This document shows positions 7,752 to 14,388 of a DNA stretch of 14,626 nt, piece by piece. The first letter of the stretch is position 1. Every line of letters starts with the position of its first letter. The notes under the pieces are model-generated. The model saw only the letters and a program-made list of their open reading frames with translations. It was not told where the DNA came from and made no database searches. A program made the translations under genes and the position numbers. Source of the stretch: Deltaproteobacteria bacterium (GTDB lineage: Bacteria > Desulfobacterota > Desulfobacteria > Desulfobacterales > ETH-SRB1); contig DAOUSD010000015.1 of NCBI GenBank assembly GCA_030627405.1, forward strand, positions 1-14,626, written 5' to 3'.

Positions 7752-7783
7752 TCAGTCTAAATATTATTGTATCAAAATGTTAC

Positions 7784-9136
7784 TCAATTCCTGCCAAAAA
7801 ACGAAAAACGACTGGACATTTGTTTTCCTTTTTTTCTTAATTTAGCCAGAAGATTTTTATAATCCTGAAAATCATGCTTATTAAATAATAAAATCGTAAC
7901 CCACGATGTATTAGAAATTTTAACAAAAGCCACCATTACGATTAAAGTGGCTGTAATATAAGCAACGCTTGAGGCAAAGGCAGCGCCGGAAATTCCCCAT
8001 TTTGGAATAAGCCATAAGTTTAAGGGAATGTTTACCGCCAAAGAAACAAAAGCCGCATAAGTGCCAAATTGAGGTTTTCCTCTGCCAGCCAAATCAGCAG
8101 TTAGTATCTTACAACCCCCCAAGGCAATTATGCCTGGCAGCAATATTATTAATGGAATTACAGAGGGTAAGAAGGCAGACCCAAAGAGAATTTTAATTAA
8201 TGGCCTGGCTAATAAAGCTAATATCAGGGAAAGGATAAATATAATAAGAAAAGTGTGGCGCGCAATTCTTGGAGTAAGGTTGTTTGCCTCTGTATCTTTT
8301 AATGAGGAAATTTTCGGGAATAACACAGTGGCAATTGCTCCGGGGAGCATCCAAAGTCTTTCAGCTATTCCAACGGATATGCTATAAAAACCAACCGAAG
8401 CAGGCGTGAGAAAGGCGGCGACTAAAAGAATATCCAACCTGTAGTTTAAGAATTGGATAAGATTTCCAAAATACGCCTTTAACCCGTATTTCGTTGAATC
8501 CTTCAGCAACCTTTGATTAAAAGAAAAGGTGATTTTAGTAAATTTTGTTATAAGTAGAATAATAACTAAAACGGCACCAATAATGCCAAGGACATAAGAA
8601 ATTACCGCACCAAATACGCCTTTCTTGAGTATAACCAGGAAAACTGTGAGTAATATCAATTGAAACGTGGAGTTAAATATATTTATTTTATTATAAATCG
8701 TTATCTTTTCTGCCCCCAGAAAAATACTTATCAGAAATCCGGAAAAGAGCGAAAAGGGAACAGTTAAAACTACTAACCACAAATAAAAAGGATTGATTTG
8801 ATTTGAAGCAAGATAATTCTGAAAAATATCAAGATGAAATACTCCAAAAAACAAGAAAATTAAAATTGAACTTAACAAGATGCTTCCCAACAAAGAGTTT
8901 GAGGCAATATCATTAATTTTATATCGTTTGCTTCCTGTAAAATAAATATTCGCAGCCTCTATCCCAAAAGAACCAAGTTTAAGCATTAGCGCGGGAATAA
9001 GAACTATTAAGGCATATATTCCTTTTCCCTCGGGTCCTAAAACCCTGGCAAGGATTATAGACGTTGCAAACCCTATGGCAAAAATAAGTATTTGAGACAA
9101 AAAAGTTATAACGCCGTTTTTTGTGATGCTGGACAT
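7784..9136 (-). CDS. Wzx-type oligosaccharide flippase (MOP superfamily)
   Basis: A 450-residue, very hydrophobic protein with about twelve membrane segments. The N-terminus SSITKNGVITFLSQILIFAI and the ARVLGPEGKGIYALIVLIP loop are hallmarks of polysaccharide-type flippases. Near the middle the pattern RLDILLVAAFLTPASVGFYS, followed by ERLWMLPGAIATVLFPKIS, is also characteristic. It would move a polyprenyl-diphosphate-linked repeat unit to the periplasmic side, which normally calls for a Wzy polymerase; none is in the window. The ATG follows the stop of the methyltransferase gene by five bases. The C-terminal tail is basic (KLRKKGKQ). The gene ends next to a deacetylase remnant, so its right-hand border is probably a recombination point. 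Base composition is visibly AT-rich. Confidence 0.93.
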   Translation of the reverse strand: MSSITKNGVITFLSQILIFAIGFATSIILARVLGPEGKGIYALIVLIPALMLKLGSFGIEAANIYFTGSKRYKINDIASNSLLGSILLSSILIFLFFGVFHLDIFQNYLASNQINPFYLWLVVLTVPFSLFSGFLISIFLGAEKITIYNKINIFNSTFQLILLTVFLVILKKGVFGAVISYVLGIIGAVLVIILLITKFTKITFSFNQRLLKDSTKYGLKAYFGNLIQFLNYRLDILLVAAFLTPASVGFYSISVGIAERLWMLPGAIATVLFPKISSLKDTEANNLTPRIARHTFLIIFILSLILALLARPLIKILFGSAFLPSVIPLIILLPGIIALGGCKILTADLAGRGKPQFGTYAAFVSLAVNIPLNLWLIPKWGISGAAFASSVAYITATLIVMVAFVKISNTSWVTILLFNKHDFQDYKNLLAKLRKKGKQMSSRFSFFGRN

Positions 9137-9141
9137 TGTGT

Positions 9142-10098
9142 TTAGTTAAATAAGCTTTTTGGCAAAGATTTTAACTGCTCGGGAAGAAAGCAAAATAGAT
9201 TGTCATGGCGGGGCAACTCTGAGGCATCCTTTATTTTAAAGAGCTTTGATGGCATTCCTTTTCCTTTTTCTAATTTATAAATCAGGTAGTTGTTGATTTC
9301 GGTTATATAAGAATATATATCTTCCGAATCATTATTACTCCCAGTTAATTCGCTGTATTCAATACAAATAATAGGAGCTTGAGGACTTCGAAGTAGAGAT
9401 TCCGATCCCCTTAACACATGTAATTCCCATCCTTCCACATCAATTTTAAGCATTCTAATGTTTGCTACGCGATGACTTATTAAAAATTCATCCAATGTTT
9501 CAACAATAGTCTCATACTCTTTAGATTCATTCTGATCTGCTGGTCTTATAAATGAAGAACTACCTTTTCCTGCAGAGGGATTGGTATAAATAAAAGACCT
9601 GCCCTTTCTATCACCAACTCCAATATTAAATACCTCTATATTACTTATCTCATTTATTTCAATATTTTTTTTGAGAATCGAAAACGTTTCCAATACAGGT
9701 TCGAATGAATAAACCTTTCCTTTATTACCAACGGCTCTGGAAGAAAAAATTGACATAAGCCCTATATTAGCACCGACATCAATAAATACATCTTCCTCCC
9801 TTAAACATTTACCTATTACACCAAGAGTACCTGCTTCGTATGTACCAGTGAAATAAAGTGGTCGTTCTACCCCCTTATCATTGGCTGGATCCATACAAAT
9901 TATATTAAAACCATATATCGTATGGACAAGCCTTGGTCCTTTTGGCTTTGGAATAAAAATTTTGGATATCAAATTTATCAACCTGCCTGAACCCCTAAAA
10001 GGATAGGCAAAAATAAAATGATTTATATTACGCCCGAAGCGAGACCATAGTGAATCTTTTATCAAAATTTGCTCTCTTGCAAATAATTCTTCTTTCAT
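9142..10098 (-). CDS. FkbM family SAM-dependent methyltransferase
   Basis: A 318-residue protein with the class I methyltransferase fold of the FkbM family. Motif I is VFIDVGANIGLMS (residues 104-116), followed by the motif II-like acidic YSFEPVLETF (130-139). The family signature KIDVEGWELHVLRG lies at 218-231. A 60-90 residue N-terminal extension precedes the domain, with GTYEAGTL as its last conserved element. FkbM enzymes O-methylate sugars or related hydroxyl groups; in this setting a glycan residue is the likely acceptor, acting in the cytoplasm before export. GGGAGA lies about 13 bases before the ATG. It is flanked by a GT4 gene 19 bases upstream and the flippase 5 bases downstream. 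It is AT-rich: 18 of the 60 bases at 9301-9360 are G or C. Confidence 0.9.
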   Translation of the reverse strand: MKEELFAREQILIKDSLWSRFGRNINHFIFAYPFRGSGRLINLISKIFIPKPKGPRLVHTIYGFNIICMDPANDKGVERPLYFTGTYEAGTLGVIGKCLREEDVFIDVGANIGLMSIFSSRAVGNKGKVYSFEPVLETFSILKKNIEINEISNIEVFNIGVGDRKGRSFIYTNPSAGKGSSSFIRPADQNESKEYETIVETLDEFLISHRVANIRMLKIDVEGWELHVLRGSESLLRSPQAPIICIEYSELTGSNNDSEDIYSYITEINNYLIYKLEKGKGMPSKLFKIKDASELPRHDNLFCFLPEQLKSLPKSLFN

Positions 10099-10117
10099 TT
10101 TTTATTTTTTAATCTCC

Positions 10118-11266
10118 CTATTCAATTACCCTGTAAACACTATTCAGTCTATTCCCCACTATTTCATAGCTGAAATTCTCTTTGATATATTTTGAAATAT
10201 TCGCTGAAGAATAATCCTGATAATGGTCCAGCATATAATCAATCGCTTCTGACAAAGCATTCGAATCTTCAGGTGGGACCAAGATGCCTCTATACTTATT
10301 TATTTTTTCCTGAAGCACGGGAAGCGCCGTTGCTACAATTGGTTTGCCGCAAGCCATTGCTTCAATATACGTTACGCCAAAGGTTTCAAATAGACTTGGC
10401 TGAACAAAAAAATCACATTGTCTCATATACTCTGCTACTTCCGGTTTTGATTTCAATCCATGAAATCTTACCATCTCGCCAAGTTCCAACTCTTCCGCCA
10501 ACCCTTCATATTCTTGTCTGTTTGGCCCATCGCCTACTATATCTAAAACAAAATCTTGTCGCTTTTCTTTAAGTTGAGCTAATGCCTGAAGTAAATAAGG
10601 TATCCCTTTTGCAGGCGAGAGCAATGCAACCAATAAAATTCGTTTTTTCTCATTCCTGTACTGCGAAGTGGAGGGGTAAAAAATTTCAGTGTTTATAACA
10701 TTCGGTATAACCTGAAATCTGTTTTTAATACCGTATGACTCTATTGCCTCTTTTAGATTCCGACTAACCGGCAGTAAAATTTTTGCCCTGTTCATTGCAA
10801 AACGGGCACTCAATATATCAAACGTCCTTAATATACGACGAGGGAAACCAGTCCAGTGCTCTGTTATAACTACTGGCAATTTATATATCTTTCCCAATAT
10901 TACTGCCGGCACTCCAGCAGAATAGACATGGGCATGAATAATATCCGGTCTCCATCCTTCGCGCATCAATTTACGGAAAGCCTTAAATATTGACCAAAGA
11001 TAAATAAAATAAGAAGTCGGCGGAATAGGGAATTTTTTATGCCTTATCCTTATTGTTCTGATTCCATCTTCGGTTTTATCAGAAGCAATTTCATATAAGC
11101 CCTTAACGTGCTTTCCTGCTCCCTCGTTATAAAGCACTGTCACATCATTATATAAGGCAACTGCCTGGGCATGTTCTCTTACAAAAACCCCAGCTACTCG
11201 ATTTTTTTCACTTGGGTACCATGCAGGCAGAAACAAAATTTTCAATCTTCCCTCTTCTTCCTTCAT
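10118..11266 (-). CDS. GT4 family glycosyltransferase
   Basis: A 382-residue GT-B enzyme. The N-terminus holds KILFLPAWYPSEKNRVAG and VFVREHAQAVAL, typical of GT4 enzymes with a WYPS loop. PDIIHAHVYSAGVPAV, VVITEHWTGFP and VIPNVINTEIFYP follow. The donor half has RILLVALLSPAKGIPYLLQA, IVGDGPNRQEYEG and the E-x7-E signature ETFGVTYIE (Glu294, Glu302). It probably adds one sugar to the lipid-linked repeat unit. The ATG overlaps the stop of the epimerase gene (ATGA at 11266-11263), so the two are translationally coupled. Donor and acceptor are not predictable. Confidence 0.92.
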   Translation of the reverse strand: MKEEEGRLKILFLPAWYPSEKNRVAGVFVREHAQAVALYNDVTVLYNEGAGKHVKGLYEIASDKTEDGIRTIRIRHKKFPIPPTSYFIYLWSIFKAFRKLMREGWRPDIIHAHVYSAGVPAVILGKIYKLPVVITEHWTGFPRRILRTFDILSARFAMNRAKILLPVSRNLKEAIESYGIKNRFQVIPNVINTEIFYPSTSQYRNEKKRILLVALLSPAKGIPYLLQALAQLKEKRQDFVLDIVGDGPNRQEYEGLAEELELGEMVRFHGLKSKPEVAEYMRQCDFFVQPSLFETFGVTYIEAMACGKPIVATALPVLQEKINKYRGILVPPEDSNALSEAIDYMLDHYQDYSSANISKYIKENFSYEIVGNRLNSVYRVIE

Positions 11267-12483
11267 TGATCTCCCTTTAACTGGTTGTGCCCTTTGCTTT
11301 CATAAATCTCTTTTAACTCCATGCATCTGCGTGAAAAATTATCACAAAGAATCTTTACAATGTTTTCCGCCGCTCTTCCATCTCCATAGAGTTTCGGGCG
11401 AGGGTTGTCAGTTTTAAAAAACCCGACGGCATTGATTATCTTTTCCCTGTCTGCTCCGACCACCACATTCCAGCCAGCTTGCACTGTCTCTACCCATTCT
11501 GTTTCCGTTCTCATTGTAACGCAGGGCACTCCGAAAAAGTAAGCCTCTTTTTGCATGCCGCCGGAATCAGTGAGGATGGCTTTCGCATTCTGCTCAAGTA
11601 TGAGCATATCGAGATAACCGACGGGAGGAATCATTTTCAGTGAGGAGTAAGGGGTAAGGGGTAAGGAGTAATTTAAGTTTAATATTTTCTTTGTACGGGG
11701 GTGGACGGGGAATACGATTGGTTCATTGATTTCAAGAAAGGCTGAGAGAATGCTTTGAAGGTTTTCAGGAATGTCTGTGTTGTATGGGCGATGGACTGTT
11801 GCCAGCAGGTATTCTTTTGATGTCAGCCCCAGATCCTCAAGGATTGTCGACTGCTTGCGGGCAATTTCAGAAAACTGCAGGACGGCATCGTACATTGTGT
11901 CGCCTACGTTGATAACAAGAGGTGAAAGTTCCTTTTCAAACAACTCTTCCTCAAGCAGTTTGCCATTATTAATTATGTTGCTGAAGCCCTCTTTTTCGAG
12001 ATTATTAACTGCTGTTTCTGTGGGGCAGAAAAGTATGTCGGCACAGTGATCTGTGAGTACCCGGTTGTGTTCTTCCGGCATCTCGCGGTTGAAGGAGCGT
12101 AACCCCGCCTCCACATGAGCGACTCGGATGTGCAACTTCACTGCCGCCAAGGCCCCGGCAAGGGTGGAGTTCGTGTCGCCATAAACGAGAACCCAATCCG
12201 GTTTTTCGCTGATCAAGAGCTCTTCGATCTTTTCCAGCATGCGGCCTGTCATTGCCCCGTGGGAAGCGCAGTTGATGCTAAGGTTGTAGTCTGGCTTTGG
12301 AATATTTAGTTCTTTGAAGAAGACATCCGACATATCGGCGTCAAAGTGTTGGCCGGTGTGGATAATTACTTCTGTGAGAGGAGAGGAGTGAGGTGTAAGA
12401 CGATTATGTTCGGCAATAGCCCGGTTGACAGAAGCTGCTTTGATAAATTGTGGACGGGCGCCTATGATTGTTGCAATTTTCAT
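11263..12483 (-). CDS. wecB: non-hydrolysing UDP-N-acetylglucosamine 2-epimerase family, WecB/WbpI type
   Basis: A 406-residue enzyme that inverts C2 of a UDP-2-acetamido sugar. The N-terminal IGARPQFIKAASV (residues 7-19) has the GARPQ form I associate with WbpI-like enzymes (UDP-GlcNAc(3NAc)A to UDP-ManNAc(3NAc)A) rather than the GTRPE of E. coli WecB. Active-site elements are all present: YGDTNST with Asp103, HVEAGLRS with Glu125, MPEEHNR (135-141), TVHRPYNTD with His231, and LTDSGGMQKEA followed by MRTETEWVET. Three loops are longer than in typical homologues, near residues 28-37, 170-190 and 270-282, and two are encoded by simple repeats (listed separately). The gene before it encodes two other enzymes of the diacetamido-uronic acid route, which favours WbpI over WecB function; the substrate is still an inference. 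It overlaps the next gene by an ATGA. Confidence 0.92.
   Translation of the reverse strand: MKIATIIGARPQFIKAASVNRAIAEHNRLTPHSSPLTEVIIHTGQHFDADMSDVFFKELNIPKPDYNLSINCASHGAMTGRMLEKIEELLISEKPDWVLVYGDTNSTLAGALAAVKLHIRVAHVEAGLRSFNREMPEEHNRVLTDHCADILFCPTETAVNNLEKEGFSNIINNGKLLEEELFEKELSPLVINVGDTMYDAVLQFSEIARKQSTILEDLGLTSKEYLLATVHRPYNTDIPENLQSILSAFLEINEPIVFPVHPRTKKILNLNYSLPLTPYSSLKMIPPVGYLDMLILEQNAKAILTDSGGMQKEAYFFGVPCVTMRTETEWVETVQAGWNVVVGADREKIINAVGFFKTDNPRPKLYGDGRAAENIVKILCDNFSRRCMELKEIYESKGHNQLKGDQ
11640..11671 (-). repeat. in-frame simple repeat in the epimerase gene, copy 2
   Basis: On the coding strand the segment is built of heptamer-like units CTCCTTA, CCCCTTA, CCCCTTA and CTCCTCA. It encodes YSLPLTPYSSL within residues 270-282, a stretch absent from typical epimerases between HPRTKKIL and the IPPVGYLD strand. 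It resembles the repeat at 12373-12400 in the same gene. Confidence 0.6.
12373..12400 (-). repeat. in-frame simple repeat in the epimerase gene, copy 1
   Basis: The coding strand reads as CTTACAC, CTCACTC and CTCTCCTCTCAC and encodes LTPHSSPLT at residues 29-37, in the loop between the first helix and the EVIIHTGQ strand. This loop commonly varies in length in the family. The unit is related to that at 11640-11671. Confidence 0.6.
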
Positions 12484-12497
12484 TTTTTTAAATCATT

Positions 12498-12523
12498 CAC
12501 CGCAGACGCAAGGGGCGTTAAGG
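12498..12523. repeat. possible short dispersed repeat between two genes
   Basis: The 50-base space between the fusion gene and the epimerase gene contains CACCGCAGACGCAAGGGG followed by CGTTAAGG. It resembles the short CGCAGA/CGCAAAGG repeats scattered between genes in many environmental bacteria. Only one copy is seen here, so the call rests on resemblance alone. Confidence 0.2.
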
Positions 12524-12533
12524 TTAAATTTGT

Positions 12534-14108
12534 TCATCTTTCTTTTAGCCCGTTTTTTTCTTTTTTATATTTCTTTCCGCATCTTGTGCATATAAGGTTG
12601 TTATCTAGTTTTTCTCCGCACTTGCACGCCCATCCTGTCTGTCGTGCGGGATTACCGACAACGAGAGCATGATCAGGAACATTTTTCGTAACCACAGCGC
12701 TTGCACCAATAAAGCAGTACCTTCCCATGGTTATACCGCAAATGATGGTGGCGTTGGCGCCAATGGTAGCCCTCTTTTTTACCAGAATAGGTCTGAGCTG
12801 ATCCATCTTGCTGATTTCTGCCCGTGGATTGTAAACATTGGTAAAGACCATGCTCGGGCCGCAAAAGACTCCATCCTCAAGCATAACACCTTCATAAATA
12901 CACACATTGTTTTGAATCTTACAGTTATTCCCGATGCTCACTTTCGGTCCAATGACTACATTCTGGCCAATATTGCAATGCTCACCGATGTGTGATCCTG
13001 AGAGAATGTGGGAAAAATGCCAGATTTTTGTTTTAGCACCAATATGGACGTTTGGGTCAATAACGGCAGTTGGGTGGGAATAATAAGATCTTGTTTCTGC
13101 CGATGCCTTTTGGGCTGATAACGATACACTTTTCTCTTGTTCCAAAGATTCCTGGCAAGCATTGAGCACTTTCAAAACCCGTAAACCTTCTTCCCCATCA
13201 GTCCTGGGAGTATGCCGGGTTGCCATGCACTCAAGGAAATGAGCACACTCGGCGCGTAAAGGCTCATCTTGTTCTACAGTTATAGTTGTTGCCTCAGCTT
13301 TGTGAGCGATTGGAATATTGTCTTGCCAATCAATTGAATGGGGATAGAGTAGCAGTTTGTCTTCCCATGGGGCAGTATCATCAAAGACAGCCATCTGTTT
13401 GTCACCAACCACGACTAACTTCTGCTCTTTAAAAGGATGAAGCCATGAGACAAAAATATGGGCTTTGATGCCGCTTGGAAAGTTAAGAAGAGTAACGGTG
13501 GTATCCGCAATCTTTTGATGGAGATAATTGCCTCCCTGGGCCTGAATGGTTTCCGGCATTTCACCGGTCAGGCCGAGGATGACAGAAACATCATGGGGGG
13601 CAAAAGACCACAGGACGTTTTCTTCTCTTCGCAGTTTACCGAGGTTGAGCCGGTTAGAGTAAATATATTGAATTCGGCCAAGTTCGCCTTTGTCAACAAG
13701 TTCTTTGAGTTTCAGGACAACCGGATGATACCAGAGAAGGTGGCCTACCATTAAAATTTGTTTATGCTCTTTGGATAGCTGGTTGAGTTCAATTCCTTCT
13801 TTTTCCGATAGGCATAGTGGTTTTTCAACATATACATCCTTGCCTGCCAGAATGGCATCTCTGACCATAGTGGCATGAGTCGCAGCCGGTGTCGCAATTG
13901 CAATACCCTTAATCTCAGGATTGGCCAGCACCTTGTTGAAAGAATCTTCACCTGCAACATCAGGATATTGAACCATGAAATTTGTGATAGTATCATTGTT
14001 TGTATCGCAAAGGGTGTGCAGAACACTTAGGTTATAAAAATTTCGAACAAGATTTTTACCCCAGTATCCTGTTCCAACAACAGCAATGGTTTGTTTTTTT
14101 ATTTTCAT
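12534..14108 (-). CDS. fused Gfo/Idh/MocA dehydrogenase and left-handed beta-helix N-acetyltransferase (WbpB-WbpD-like)
   Basis: A 524-residue two-domain protein. Residues 1 to about 330 form an NAD(P)-dependent Gfo/Idh/MocA oxidoreductase: Rossmann motif GTGYWG (12-17), the EKP motif (95-97), and a catalytic-site-like [11 protein letters not shown]. From about residue 345 there is a hexapeptide-repeat left-handed beta helix ([16 protein letters not shown] and similar turns), with the usual loop after [13 protein letters not shown] and a closing [13 protein letters not shown]. The C-terminus carries CxC-x9-CxxC (Cys495, 497, 507, 510), probably a zinc ribbon. In Pseudomonas and Bordetella these activities are separate proteins, WbpB/WlbA (3-oxidation of UDP-GlcNAcA) and WbpD/WlbB (acetylation of the 3-amino group). 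The epimerase next door would perform the following step; the WbpE-type aminotransferase that acts between the two domains is absent. The ATG directly follows a TGA of an upstream mini-ORF. Confidence 0.9.
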   Translation of the reverse strand: MKIKKQTIAVVGTGYWGKNLVRNFYNLSVLHTLCDTNNDTITNFMVQYPDVAGEDSFNKVLANPEIKGIAIATPAATHATMVRDAILAGKDVYVEKPLCLSEKEGIELNQLSKEHKQILMVGHLLWYHPVVLKLKELVDKGELGRIQYIYSNRLNLGKLRREENVLWSFAPHDVSVILGLTGEMPETIQAQGGNYLHQKIADTTVTLLNFPSGIKAHIFVSWLHPFKEQKLVVVGDKQMAVFDDTAPWEDKLLLYPHSIDWQDNIPIAHKAEATTITVEQDEPLRAECAHFLECMATRHTPRTDGEEGLRVLKVLNACQESLEQEKSVSLSAQKASAETRSYYSHPTAVIDPNVHIGAKTKIWHFSHILSGSHIGEHCNIGQNVVIGPKVSIGNNCKIQNNVCIYEGVMLEDGVFCGPSMVFTNVYNPRAEISKMDQLRPILVKKRATIGANATIICGITMGRYCFIGASAVVTKNVPDHALVVGNPARQTGWACKCGEKLDNNLICTRCGKKYKKEKNGLKER

Positions 14109-14252
14109 TCATCCAACCTCTGTGCTCATAGTATAAACTGCGGTCGTTTGTTCAGTTCCAGCCGAAAACTCAAGAATGGGGTAGGGCACTCCTTCAGATG
14201 GCAGTTTTGCCAGTTTGCCGAATACAACAGTAAAAACCACCATTATTAACAT
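14109..14252 (-). CDS. 47-codon mini-ORF inside the permease remnant, possible translational leader
   Basis: ATG at 14252-14250 has a strong Shine-Dalgarno GGGAGG (14265-14260) with seven bases between. The frame starts MLIMVVFTVVFGKL, continues through the permease remnant and ends in STEVG and TGA at 14111-14109. The next base begins the ATG of the fusion gene, giving TGAATG. Ribosomes finishing this frame would be placed at that start. The peptide itself has no expected function beyond a hydrophobic N-terminus. It may be a chance product of decay or a real leader; expression data would decide. Confidence 0.35.
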   Translation of the reverse strand: MLIMVVFTVVFGKLAKLPSEGVPYPILEFSAGTEQTTAVYTMSTEVG

Positions 14253-14364
14253 GAGACCACCTCCCGAATAAAGGCCGAATCAGTGCCCAGAGAATCCCGA
14301 TCACAGTCTGCTTATACCGGACAAGAATGTCGCGCCAGGCCAGGAAGTAGAACAGTTCCCGTGG
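14109..14364 (-). pseudogene. remnant of an ABC-2 type polysaccharide export permease (Wzm/KpsM/TagG-like)
   Basis: Minus-strand translation gives PPRELFYFLAWRDILV followed by RYKQTVIGILWALIRPL (14364-14269), the well-known N-terminal region of ABC-2 polysaccharide permeases: an amphipathic stretch with a WRD-x4-RYKQT core leading into the first membrane helix. The homology continues in another frame as MVVFTVVFGKLAKLPSEGVP and YPIL (from 14243 on). Between the two lie 19 extra bases (14268-14250), which shift the frame. After YPIL the match stops abruptly, so most of the membrane domain is missing. No start codon precedes the first part; a TAA lies at 14391-14389. The gene is dead as a transporter. 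Recognition is from family knowledge, not a search. Confidence 0.75.
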
Positions 14365-14382
14365 GGGCGTAGGGGGACGCCC
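14365..14382. repeat. GC-rich hairpin, REP-like
   Basis: GGGCGT (14365-14370) and ACGCCC (14377-14382) form a perfect six-base stem around the loop AGGGGG. The hairpin stands exactly where the permease homology begins, suggesting that it marks one border of a rearrangement. No T-run follows on either strand, so it is not a typical terminator. Confidence 0.4.
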
Positions 14383-14388
14383 ATGATT

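Noticed and set aside
10192..10572. 126-codon plus-strand ORF inside a GT4 gene
   Set aside because: It is antisense to a well-supported GT4 gene and shows no domain or ribosome-binding site.
14365..14382. GC-rich hairpin as a transcription terminator
   Set aside because: No run of T follows on either strand, and it is placed at a rearrangement border rather than after an intact gene.
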